Source: an uncultured Clostridia bacterium
Lineage (GTDB): Bacteria > Bacillota > Clostridia > Lachnospirales > CAG-274
Assembly (NCBI GenBank): GCA_947630725.1
Contig: CANRIS010000009.1
Coordinates: 23,519-87,518, forward strand
Length of the DNA stretch: 64,000 bases
Direction of reading: 5' to 3'
The notes beneath the pieces were generated by a model that saw only the letters and a program-made list of their open reading frames with translations, searched no databases and was not told the origin of the DNA. Each line of letters starts with the position of its first letter. The stretch's first letter is position 1. Positions 52,792 through 60,656 of this stretch are shown here, piece by piece. The position numbers and the translations under genes were made by a program.

Positions 52792-53871
52792 TCAATTTTC
52801 CCCATCGTTTTTATAGTATCCGCTGTCCACGAGCCTTTCCTTATAATTTTTGCTTGTAAGCAGCTCCGTTTCAAGCCTTGCAGACGGCACTCCTTCCATA
52901 TTCCTGCCCGGTTCTATATAAGGCAGATCCGAAAGACTGCCGTCCTCAACAAGTGTCCGCACAATATCGGCGCAGACATCTGCCTCCTTTGAGCTGTCCT
53001 TAAATACGGTAAGCGACAGACTGCCCCTCTCAAAATTTTTCGGAGCCGTCTCATCTCCGTCCAGACCCGTTATAAACGGCATTTTTTCTTTTTTGCAGCC
53101 CTGAGAGATAAAATAATCGCCCAGTCTGTCGGCAATATCATCCGATGCCGTAATACATATGTCGGGTGCTTCGTTTATATAATACCCCGAAAGAAGCCTT
53201 TTTGCATCGTTGAACACGACCTCCTCGGTCTTTGCCTCGGTAGAAACGCTTTCGTATGTGGTTCTGCCTGTTACGGAGCAAAGCCTGCCGTCCTCAATAT
53301 ACGGATCGGCAGCACTCATAAAGCCCTCAAAAAAATCTCTGCCCTCTCCGTCTCTGCTGCCCATAAAAAATTCTACGGTGGCTCCCTTTTTAAGCCCCGG
53401 CAGCTTTTCTTTCACAACATAATCCCCAACTGCTTTTCCTATGGCTCTGCCGTCATAATATAAAAAACAGTCAACGTCCTTTCCTATAAGGTTGTCAAGA
53501 TTTATTACGGATATATCCTTGTCCTTTATGCTGCTTATATCCGTTTTTTCGGGGTCGGTCGGAGATACTATTAAGCATTCTATACCTCTTTTGCCGAGAG
53601 CCTCTATCTGGTCGTTCTGTGTCTCGGGGCTGCCGTCGGCATATTCGAGGATTATGTCAAAGCCCTTCTGCCATAGCCTGTTTGTAAGCTCCTGCGCCCT
53701 TTTTCTGTTATATGCGTTCTCATTGGGGAGACTGATCGCCACGGGTATTTTTTCGCCGCTGTCGGCTGCCATACCTTCGGACGTATTATCAGGCTGTGTT
53801 TTTTCGGCAGAGCCGCAGCCCGAAAGAGCCGCCGCAGCAATAAAAGCCGCAAAAACAAATCTTATATTCAT
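52792..53871 (-). CDS. Periplasmic-binding-protein-type sugar-binding lipoprotein, orphan
   Basis: The start is ATG 53871 after AAAGGAG; the track start 53976 runs into the repeat array. The 359-residue precursor has a lipobox (AALSGCGSAE). The mature part is a type I periplasmic-binding fold: IPVAISLPNENAYNRKRAQE, RGIECLIVSPTDPEKT, EFFMGSRDGEGRDFFEGFM, as in RbsB/XylF-type proteins. No permease or ATPase gene is adjacent, so it may serve a distant ABC importer or act as a sensor (as with chemoreceptors or histidine kinases). Ligand unknown. Confidence 0.75.
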   Translation of the reverse strand: MNIRFVFAAFIAAAALSGCGSAEKTQPDNTSEGMAADSGEKIPVAISLPNENAYNRKRAQELTNRLWQKGFDIILEYADGSPETQNDQIEALGKRGIECLIVSPTDPEKTDISSIKDKDISVINLDNLIGKDVDCFLYYDGRAIGKAVGDYVVKEKLPGLKKGATVEFFMGSRDGEGRDFFEGFMSAADPYIEDGRLCSVTGRTTYESVSTEAKTEEVVFNDAKRLLSGYYINEAPDICITASDDIADRLGDYFISQGCKKEKMPFITGLDGDETAPKNFERGSLSLTVFKDSSKEADVCADIVRTLVEDGSLSDLPYIEPGRNMEGVPSARLETELLTSKNYKERLVDSGYYKNDGEN

Positions 53872-53929
53872 AAAATTCTCCTTTCCCCGAAAAAAGTTTT
53901 TTGCATTGAAAAACACTGATAGTGTCCGA

Positions 53930-54220
53930 AAGATGTCGGATTGCCCGAAGTCCAACTTTTCCGCAAGGAAAAGCACCGAGCATGAGCCTTGCCTGTCCGA
54001 AGAATAAATACCTGAGAAGCGTCGCAGACTTTAATCCGCAGGGTGAGCTTTGCCCACCCGAGGAATAAATTTCAATTTGCGAAAAAACGCAGTTTTTGGA
54101 ACAAATTGAAATTTATATTCCTTTATCCAAATGAAGTCGCCGGCTTGCCCGGCACGCACATTTGGCCTCATCAAAATGCGGCTGCATTTTGATGAAAGCG
54201 TGTCGATTTTTCGACACGCT
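53930..54220. repeat. Mosaic hairpin-array repeat, copy B
   Basis: Shares three modules with copy A but in the order 2-1-3: module 2 (53930-53999), module 1 (54018-54043), module 3 (54060-54220). In module 2 the first hairpin is broken (TTGCCCGAAGTCCAA) while the next keeps its stem with a changed loop (CCGCAAGG). Module 3 ends exactly at the stop codon of the PBP gene (54220-54222), so its final hairpin AGCGTGTCGA/TCGACACGCT is the first structure in the PBP 3' end and may act as its terminator. Confidence 0.85.
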
Positions 54221-55989
54221 CATTCGAGCTCGCAGGCATATTCCAGAAGATCCTTTGCCATAGATATGGCAGGGCCGCCCCTTCCTGCGTTTTCGAGCAT
54301 AACCGTAACAGCGTAGCGGGGCGCATCCGAGGGCGCAAAGGCGGTAAACCATATATGGTCGCTGTCGGTGCCGTTTTCTGCCGTTCCCGTTTTTCCCGCA
54401 ATAGGCACCGATGCATCGGCGGCAGCGGCTGCGGTACCTTCAAGAACAACCGCCCTCATAAGATTCTTTATTTTCTGAGCCGTTTCGGGCGACATAACGG
54501 TTCCGTCCTCCTTGGGAGAATATTCCTTTATAAGCCGTCCTGCGGGGCTTTTAAGACCCTTTACGATCTGGGGAGTATACATTGTGCCGCCGTTTGCCAC
54601 AGCCGCAGTTATCATATTTATATGCAGGGGTGAAACCATCGTCCTGCCCTGTCCTATGCCCGTATCTGTAAGTTCCGCCGTATCCGCATCCTCCGTAAGG
54701 CTGAATATGCTGTCCGAATGCTCCGCCGCAAACCCCAGATCTCTGTTATATCCCAGACTGCGCGCCTGTGTTATAAGTCTTTCGGGGCCAAGCTCTATGG
54801 CAGCCTGCGCAAAAAATCCGTTGCATGAATTTTTGAATGCGTCTTTCAGACCCACTGTGCCGTGTACGTTTTCGTTATAGCAGCGCAGGGTCTTGTTTCC
54901 GAAATGGTTTATGCCCTCGCAGACAAACGTCATATCCTCTCTGCCCGTATCAATGATAAGCTGAGCCATACCTATCTTGAATACCGAACCCGGTGTATAC
55001 AGACCCTGAGATGCCCTGTTGAGCAGCGGCGAATTTTCCTCGTCCGTGGTGAGATAAGACCAGTTCTGCGCAGCCGTTTCGGGATTGTAGTTGGGGTAGG
55101 ACACCATGGCCTTTATCATACCCGTATTTACGTCCGAGATAACGACCGAACCCTTTCTTTCGCCCAAAAGCTCAAACGCCCTCTCCTGAAGTCTGTGATC
55201 CACAGACAGCACGACCGAATTTCCCTCAAGGGAATATCCGTCAAGGAGCGGCGCAAAAAAGCTGTTTTCCGACCGGTATCCGTCCGAAACAATGTCCTCA
55301 AGGCCAAGACCCGTTCCCTCTCCCATATCATCATATATATTTTTAATCTCCGAATCTATGTCGGAATCCTCATAAAGCTCGTCAGCCGATGTCTCTTCGG
55401 TGGTCTCCTCAGAAACAGACTCGCTCTCACCCACATTTTCGTCATAATCCTCGTCATAATTTTCGGTATATTCGTTATCATCCCCGGAGATACCGTCATC
55501 CTCATCTATGCCGCCAAAAATAAAGGCTCCGTCCGAGGGCACGCTGTCGGCAGCCCGCACAGTTTCCGAAAAAGGCGCCGAGCCCGTCAGTGAAAAGCGG
55601 CCGTTTTTAAAGACCCTGTTTGTAAGAATATACAAAAGCCGCTGGAGCGTTTCGTTGTGAAGCGTAAGAAGGTTTGCATTATAGGCTCCCTCTACCCCCG
55701 TTTTTCCCGGAGAGGAATATCCTGCTATGTGGCAGTACATATATGGGTAGTTGTATTGTCTTTTATAGCCTGTTTCCTCGCTTTCCAAAACGCTCTCGGC
55801 AATAACGACACCGTTTTCGTCCTCTATGTTTCCTCTTTTTATGGAAGCCTCTTTTGCGTCCATTCTCAGATTATAGGGATTGTTTATTACAACGGGAGCC
55901 TGTACGAGAGTAAAATACACAATATATATTATAAGGGCGGTAAACATAGCGAACAAAACAAAAAATACGTTCCTTATTTTTTTATTCAT
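54220..55989 (-). CDS. Class B penicillin-binding protein (PbpA/FtsI-type transpeptidase) with acidic insert
   Basis: A 589-residue transpeptidase with one N-terminal transmembrane helix. Active site: SxxK in YTPGSVFKIG (Ser about 335), SxN in FKNSCNGFF and KTG in IAGKTGTAEN. Between the N-terminal PBP-dimer region and the catalytic domain, residues about 150-240 form an extremely Asp/Glu/Ser-rich insert (e.g. DDNEYTENYDEDYDENVG), which is unusual. It cross-links peptidoglycan outside the membrane. It overlaps the FtsW/RodA-type gene by 8 nt, so the pair likely forms a polymerase-transpeptidase complex. Whether it serves elongation, division or the spore is not clear. Confidence 0.9.
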   Translation of the reverse strand: MNKKIRNVFFVLFAMFTALIIYIVYFTLVQAPVVINNPYNLRMDAKEASIKRGNIEDENGVVIAESVLESEETGYKRQYNYPYMYCHIAGYSSPGKTGVEGAYNANLLTLHNETLQRLLYILTNRVFKNGRFSLTGSAPFSETVRAADSVPSDGAFIFGGIDEDDGISGDDNEYTENYDEDYDENVGESESVSEETTEETSADELYEDSDIDSEIKNIYDDMGEGTGLGLEDIVSDGYRSENSFFAPLLDGYSLEGNSVVLSVDHRLQERAFELLGERKGSVVISDVNTGMIKAMVSYPNYNPETAAQNWSYLTTDEENSPLLNRASQGLYTPGSVFKIGMAQLIIDTGREDMTFVCEGINHFGNKTLRCYNENVHGTVGLKDAFKNSCNGFFAQAAIELGPERLITQARSLGYNRDLGFAAEHSDSIFSLTEDADTAELTDTGIGQGRTMVSPLHINMITAAVANGGTMYTPQIVKGLKSPAGRLIKEYSPKEDGTVMSPETAQKIKNLMRAVVLEGTAAAAADASVPIAGKTGTAENGTDSDHIWFTAFAPSDAPRYAVTVMLENAGRGGPAISMAKDLLEYACELE

Positions 55990-57451
55990 CCGAGCCGTCC
56001 CTCCTTTTTCCCGTTCTGTTTCTTAAGGGTCTGTCGGTAGCCGCGGCAACTCTGCCTGTTTTTGTACCCACGGCTGATCCCGAGGTCCTTCGCGGCGGGG
56101 CTTTTCTGCGGCGAGGCACTATGTCGTCAGGGCCGTATTTTTCATCTCTGTCCTCTCCCGATACTGCAAGATAGAACATAAGAAGTCCCACTATGACCGT
56201 GCTTATTACGGCACTTGTTCCTCCGTAGCTTATAAAGGGCAGCGTCACGCCTGTCATAGGTATGAATTTTGTCACTCCGCCTATTATAAGAAACGTCTGA
56301 AAACAAAGCAGCCCCGTAAGCCCCGATGTGAGAACGGCCTCAAACTTCGACTCCGTGCCGAGGGCGGCCTTTATGCCGCAGCAGAACATAAGCATATATA
56401 CAAATATGAGAAGAACGGCAAAAATTATGCCAAATTCCTCGCAAATTGCCGAAAATACAAAATCAGTCTCAACAATGGGTATCGCCGAGGCATAGCCTTT
56501 GCCTAAGCCGCTGCCCCAGAGACTTCCGCTGCCTATGGCAAAAAGGGACTGGGCTATCTGATAGGTCGTGTCTCCTATGTCGCTCCACGGGTCAAGCCAT
56601 GCGCTCACCCTGACCCTTATGTGGCCGAAAAGATAATATGCAATGACAGAGCCGAGAGCCGCCGCCATAAGACTGCCTCCCACGCAGACAATGTTGCCCG
56701 TGGATATATATACCATTATAAGAAGCGTCATAAAGAATATAAGTGCCGAGCCGAGATCCCTCTGAAATACCAGAAGCACCACAAAACAGGCTCCCACAAG
56801 CATATGGAGCACAGTTTCGCCAAAGCTTGTTTTGCGGCAGAAAACAGAGGCAAAATAAAATACATAAAGCACCTTGACTATCTCAGAGGGCTGAAAAGAA
56901 AACTCCCCTATGTGGATCCAGTTTGTGGCTCCCCGGGTAGATGTGCCGAGTATCAGCGTAACAAAAAGCAGCAGAAGGCTCAGTCCGAGATATACATATT
57001 TAAGCCTCCACAGCTTTTTGGCTGTTTTGAGTATGGGGTGTATAAAAAGCACAAGAACCGAACCCATAGCGAAAAAAATGAGCTGTCTCATTGCAAAGGT
57101 CGGATTGAGCCTCTGAAGTATTATAAGTCCCGTATCCATAAGAAGAAAGGCGCAGTTTATAATAAGCCTTGTCTTTTTTCCGTACACAAGCTCAAAAAGC
57201 GGCGGTACAAGGGTTATAAGCGCAAGACCTCCCAAGGCTGCCATAAGAAAATCTTCAAGGGGTATTTCCGAGTTGAAATTCAGGGCGGAAAAGCCCAGAA
57301 TATGAAAAAGCACTATTATAAATCTCTGAAGTCCCGAGGCCGCGGCAGCCTTCGGAGATTCCCCCGAAAGGAGAAATCTGCTTTGCAGACAAAACACAGC
57401 AAAAAGAACTATGAAAATATATTTTGAAAGAAAAATAAGCAGCTCTGTCAC
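55982..57451 (-). CDS. FtsW/RodA/SpoVE-family peptidoglycan glycosyltransferase
   Basis: A 489-residue SEDS protein starting at GTG, with about ten transmembrane helices. Signatures: WIHIGEFSFQPSEIVKVLYV, RDLGSALIFFMTLLIMVYIS, GSGSLWGSGLGKGYASAIPI and GVTLPFISYGGTSAV near the end. The cytoplasmic tail is long and basic (RRRKAPPRRTSGSAV onward). SEDS proteins polymerise lipid II and work with a class B PBP, here encoded next. The N-terminal about 60 residues are longer than in FtsW. Confidence 0.9.
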   Translation of the reverse strand: MTELLIFLSKYIFIVLFAVFCLQSRFLLSGESPKAAAASGLQRFIIVLFHILGFSALNFNSEIPLEDFLMAALGGLALITLVPPLFELVYGKKTRLIINCAFLLMDTGLIILQRLNPTFAMRQLIFFAMGSVLVLFIHPILKTAKKLWRLKYVYLGLSLLLLFVTLILGTSTRGATNWIHIGEFSFQPSEIVKVLYVFYFASVFCRKTSFGETVLHMLVGACFVVLLVFQRDLGSALIFFMTLLIMVYISTGNIVCVGGSLMAAALGSVIAYYLFGHIRVRVSAWLDPWSDIGDTTYQIAQSLFAIGSGSLWGSGLGKGYASAIPIVETDFVFSAICEEFGIIFAVLLIFVYMLMFCCGIKAALGTESKFEAVLTSGLTGLLCFQTFLIIGGVTKFIPMTGVTLPFISYGGTSAVISTVIVGLLMFYLAVSGEDRDEKYGPDDIVPRRRKAPPRRTSGSAVGTKTGRVAAATDRPLRNRTGKRRDGSDE

Positions 57452-57454
57452 AGT

Positions 57455-59779
57455 CTAAAGCACTCCCTTCGGAAAGCTCCCCTCTATGGGCTCGTTTTTG
57501 CCTTCGAGAAGAACTCTGCTGAATTTTTCGGTCAGCTCCCGTACCTCTCCTTCGGTTTCGTCCGTAAAAATAAGACGGAAAGAGGATGGACGCAGTTTTT
57601 TTATTTTTTCGGGGCGAAGGCCGAGACTTAAGGGGCTTGCGCTTTCGATCTCACAAAAGCAGTCCTCACAGTGAGTATTGAGAGGATATTTTTCTCCCAT
57701 TCTGTCAGTCAGATAAAATCTGTCGCGGCCGTTTTTGTATCTGCAATACATTCCGCCTCTGTTGTCTCCCAAAAAATTGCCTGCGGGACACTGCTCCGTA
57801 ACCATAAGGGGCAGTCTGCCCCATGCTATTATCTCTGTGTTTTTTCCGCACAGGGGCAAAAGCTCCTTGGGGCTAAGCTCGGGAGACAGGGTTATTTCGT
57901 CATAGTCCGCAAGCAGTCTCTTTGCCGTATAGGTGTTGAAAACGCCCAGAGTATGGTCGCAGACTATTTTTTTGTCGGTTTCAAATGTCGTAAGGTTTCT
58001 GATTAGAAAGCCCGAAACAGAGGTTGACTCAAACCCTTTTGCCTCTCTGAAAACTCTTTCAAGGCTGTTTTCACGCATTATTTTGGGAAAAGCAAAAAAA
58101 ATCTCCTTTCCGCTGTCAAGAGCCTTCTCCACAAGCTTCGGGTCATTTATATATATTCTCTTTATATTCTCATTCACAACAGCCGCTCTGAGCTGATCCT
58201 CTGTCGTTATCTCTGCGCTTAAAAACGGCGGCGCGGTATTCTCCTCCATAACGGGGGCGCAGGGCAGCATAGGCGGCTTTCTTCTGAAATGCTCCTTTAT
58301 ACATTCTTCAAGTCTGTCGCAGGCTCTTCTTCTCATAGAGTTGATCTCTCCTGCGGCTATAAATATATTATCGGGTATTTCTACCCTTTCTATATCAAGA
58401 GAAAACGGCGTATTTCCCGTTTTTGAGAGCCTTTTTGTTATATCCTCCGCCGAAACTGGGCAGTTTTGGGCTTTTTGCGCCGCAGAACCGATTTCGGTCA
58501 CTTCGGCAAACCCGTTCCAAAGCTTAAGTTCCGAAAAAGCCCCCTCCGCAGCTCTGAACGATGCCTTTATTTTAACCGAGGGAGGCGACATTCTGCCCTC
58601 TGCCGACAGTCTGTCGGTCAGCCTTTTGTCAAGGGAGAGAAAAACTCTGTCTCCCTTTTGTCCCTTAAGGTGAAAATACTCCTCCCCATTCTTTTTTATT
58701 TCTTTTGTGATATATGAGCCTGTGTTTCTTCCGTCTATTTCTATGCCGTCCCCGGGGTGAATATCTTCAAAAAAACGTATCCTTATGCCTTTTTTGTCGG
58801 TATAGGTCACCGTGCCTATCTCTCTGCCCGTATTTTTGACTCTGCTGCTCATCATATGACGACCCTTGCGGTCATAAAGATAGCCCTCTGAGTGACTTCC
58901 TCCACGGCTGAAAACCTGCCTAAGCTCCTTTTCCTCCTCGGCCGGGAGAGAAGCAAGTTCGCCTGCAAGAGCTGCGTCAAGCTGTTTTCTGTAGGTTTTT
59001 ACGGTGCGGACAACATAGGGGACGTCCTTCATTCTGCCCTCTATTTTAAAGGCTCTTACTCCGTTGTCGGCAAGAGCCTTTATGCTGTGGGCGCACATAA
59101 TGTCCTTCGGCGAAAGCAGCGGCCCCGAAACCGTTTTTTTGCCGTTTTTGAAAAGTGAATATTCAAGGCGGCACGGCTGAGCGCAGCGGCCTCGGTTTCC
59201 GCTGCGTCCTCCCAAAAAGGAAGAAAACAGACACCGCCCGGAATAACATACGCATAATGCGCCGTGAACAAAGGCCTCCAGATCGGGATAATCACCCAAC
59301 GCGTCATATATGGCTCTTATGTCCTTCAAAGAAAGCTCCCTCGCAAGTATTATCCTGTCGGCTCCCAGCCTTTTGAGCCAAAGAGCGCTGTCGGAGCTGT
59401 GAACGCCAAGCTGTGTGCTGGCGTTTATGGCGATGTCCTTAAAGTACGTTTTAAAGACGTGAAAAATGCCGATGTCGGCTGTTATAAAAGCGTCCGCTCC
59501 CAGACTGTAAAGCTCCGCCGCAAGCCTTAGCACCTCGTCCGTCTCGCTCTGCTTATACAGTATGTTAAAGGTTATATACACCTTTACTCCTCTTAAATGA
59601 GCATAGTCTATTATCTCCTTAAGAGCCTTAGTATCAAAACTGTCGGCATATGCCCTTGCATTAAAGCTGCCTGCTCCTATATATATGCTGTCGCAGCCCG
59701 AACACACCGCCGCCCTGACAGCTTCGGCGCTGCCGCAGGGAGCCAATATCTCAAATCCCTTGTTTTTTTCGCTGTTCAA
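57455..59779 (-). CDS. Peptidase U32-family protein (RlhA/TrhP-like), with DUF3656 region
   Basis: A 774-residue protein starting at TTG. N-terminal U32 catalytic module: ILAPCGSAEAVRAAVCSGCD, LGVHSSDSALWLKRLGADRI and the signature EAFVHGALCVCYSGRCLFSS with GNRGRCAQPCR, whose cysteines probably bind Fe-S. The middle and C-terminal parts fit DUF3656 plus an additional U32-like module (cysteines in HCEDCFCEIES). Relatives hydroxylate tRNA or 23S rRNA cytidine/uridine using prephenate, and others were called collagenases. It lies between zapA and the SEDS gene with gaps of 6 and 3 nt. Confidence 0.88.
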   Translation of the reverse strand: MNSEKNKGFEILAPCGSAEAVRAAVCSGCDSIYIGAGSFNARAYADSFDTKALKEIIDYAHLRGVKVYITFNILYKQSETDEVLRLAAELYSLGADAFITADIGIFHVFKTYFKDIAINASTQLGVHSSDSALWLKRLGADRIILARELSLKDIRAIYDALGDYPDLEAFVHGALCVCYSGRCLFSSFLGGRSGNRGRCAQPCRLEYSLFKNGKKTVSGPLLSPKDIMCAHSIKALADNGVRAFKIEGRMKDVPYVVRTVKTYRKQLDAALAGELASLPAEEEKELRQVFSRGGSHSEGYLYDRKGRHMMSSRVKNTGREIGTVTYTDKKGIRIRFFEDIHPGDGIEIDGRNTGSYITKEIKKNGEEYFHLKGQKGDRVFLSLDKRLTDRLSAEGRMSPPSVKIKASFRAAEGAFSELKLWNGFAEVTEIGSAAQKAQNCPVSAEDITKRLSKTGNTPFSLDIERVEIPDNIFIAAGEINSMRRRACDRLEECIKEHFRRKPPMLPCAPVMEENTAPPFLSAEITTEDQLRAAVVNENIKRIYINDPKLVEKALDSGKEIFFAFPKIMRENSLERVFREAKGFESTSVSGFLIRNLTTFETDKKIVCDHTLGVFNTYTAKRLLADYDEITLSPELSPKELLPLCGKNTEIIAWGRLPLMVTEQCPAGNFLGDNRGGMYCRYKNGRDRFYLTDRMGEKYPLNTHCEDCFCEIESASPLSLGLRPEKIKKLRPSSFRLIFTDETEGEVRELTEKFSRVLLEGKNEPIEGSFPKGVL

Positions 59780-59785
59780 TGTATA

Positions 59786-60439
59786 TCACTTCTTTTTAAG
59801 GACTTCAAGCTCCTGTTCAAGAACCGCCACCCTTTCAAGGAGCGCCTTGTTTTCTTTCTTTGTTCTTCCGTTTTCGCTCTTTATATCGTTAAGATCCTTA
59901 AGAAGGGTTTTTCTGTCCTTATCCTTGTCCTTTATTCTGCCGTTTTTGTCGGGAGACGGAGGCACAAGCCCTGCGTCCGTTATCATTTCTCTGAGGGCTT
60001 TGTTTTCCTCTCTGAGGGCATTTGCGGCATCAAGCGCCGCCTTCTGTTCTTCCGATATATCGCTTTGCTCCTTGGCTCTTTCTTCAAGCTCGGATATAAG
60101 GCTGTCCTTTTCTTCCAGAAGAGCCGCAGCCCTTTCAAGCCTTTCGGACAGCTCTATTATCTGAGCCTTAAGAGAATAGACCTCCTGTACATTTCCGCCA
60201 TTTTGTGCTGCCTTGAACAGATCGTCTGTTATATTGAGGGCAAGCATAACGGGGAAATACTCCGAAAGCCTTGTGAGCGAATCGGTGCTTTGGGCTATTT
60301 CGGAATATTTTTTGTCAACATATTCCGCAACGGCTTTTATATAGTCCTCGCTGTCATAGGTGGCAAGCTTATACAGCTTTCCCCCTATAAGGACTTCGAT
60401 CTGTTTTTTGTTTGCTGTATCAGAGTTTTTTGTGTCCAC
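59786..60439 (-). CDS. zapA: Cell division protein ZapA with long coiled-coil C-terminus
   Basis: The start is GTG 60439, 8 nt after GGAGG; the track start 60583 adds 48 residues of leader sequence. The 217-residue protein has the ZapA core (KKQIEVLIGGKLYKLATYDS and EYVDKKYSEIAQS, about residues 11-95), then a coiled coil to the C-terminus (ERLERAAALLEEKDSLISEL). ZapA bundles FtsZ filaments. Most ZapA are about 90-110 residues; the long tail is also seen in other Clostridia. First gene of the zapA-U32-SEDS-PBP operon. Confidence 0.85.
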   Translation of the reverse strand: MDTKNSDTANKKQIEVLIGGKLYKLATYDSEDYIKAVAEYVDKKYSEIAQSTDSLTRLSEYFPVMLALNITDDLFKAAQNGGNVQEVYSLKAQIIELSERLERAAALLEEKDSLISELEERAKEQSDISEEQKAALDAANALREENKALREMITDAGLVPPSPDKNGRIKDKDKDRKTLLKDLNDIKSENGRTKKENKALLERVAVLEQELEVLKKK

Positions 60440-60585
60440 TTGTACTACCTCCGAAAAATTTTGTCGATTTTCCGCCTCGGTCAAAGAGCCGCCTTTGACA
60501 AAACAGCCCTGCTGCTCTGCCTGCGGCTCTCCCTGCGGCGCAAGATCCCATAAAAAACATATTTTTTCGGCCCGATGACGCATAA
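60440..60585 (-). promoter_or_regulatory. Structured zapA leader with attenuator-like fold
   Basis: On the minus strand, CCGATGAC/GTCATCGG form a hairpin near the 5' end, and TTTTGTC (60503-60497) pairs with GACAAAA (60465-60459) around an internal TCAAAG/CTTTGA hairpin, directly followed by TTTTT and then the RBS. This last structure looks like an intrinsic terminator just before zapA. A competing antiterminator was not worked out. Confidence 0.4.
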
Positions 60586-60626
60586 AAACATCACTGTGTC
60601 CGCTTAGTCATCGGCTCGGATCCCGT

Positions 60627-60656
60627 ATTATATCAAAATGTAAATTTATTTTTCAA
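60627..60656 (-). promoter_or_regulatory. Promoter of the zapA operon
   Basis: On the minus strand TTGAAA and TATAAT are separated by 18 bp. The -35 overlaps the last codons of the transketolase gene. It gives a leader of about 180 nt. Confidence 0.55.

Noticed and set aside
52544-52795. N-terminal 84 residues of the 51971-52795 track ORF
   Set aside because: They are translated from copy B of the mobile element; a good RBS and TTG start exist at 52543 just before the transmembrane helix.
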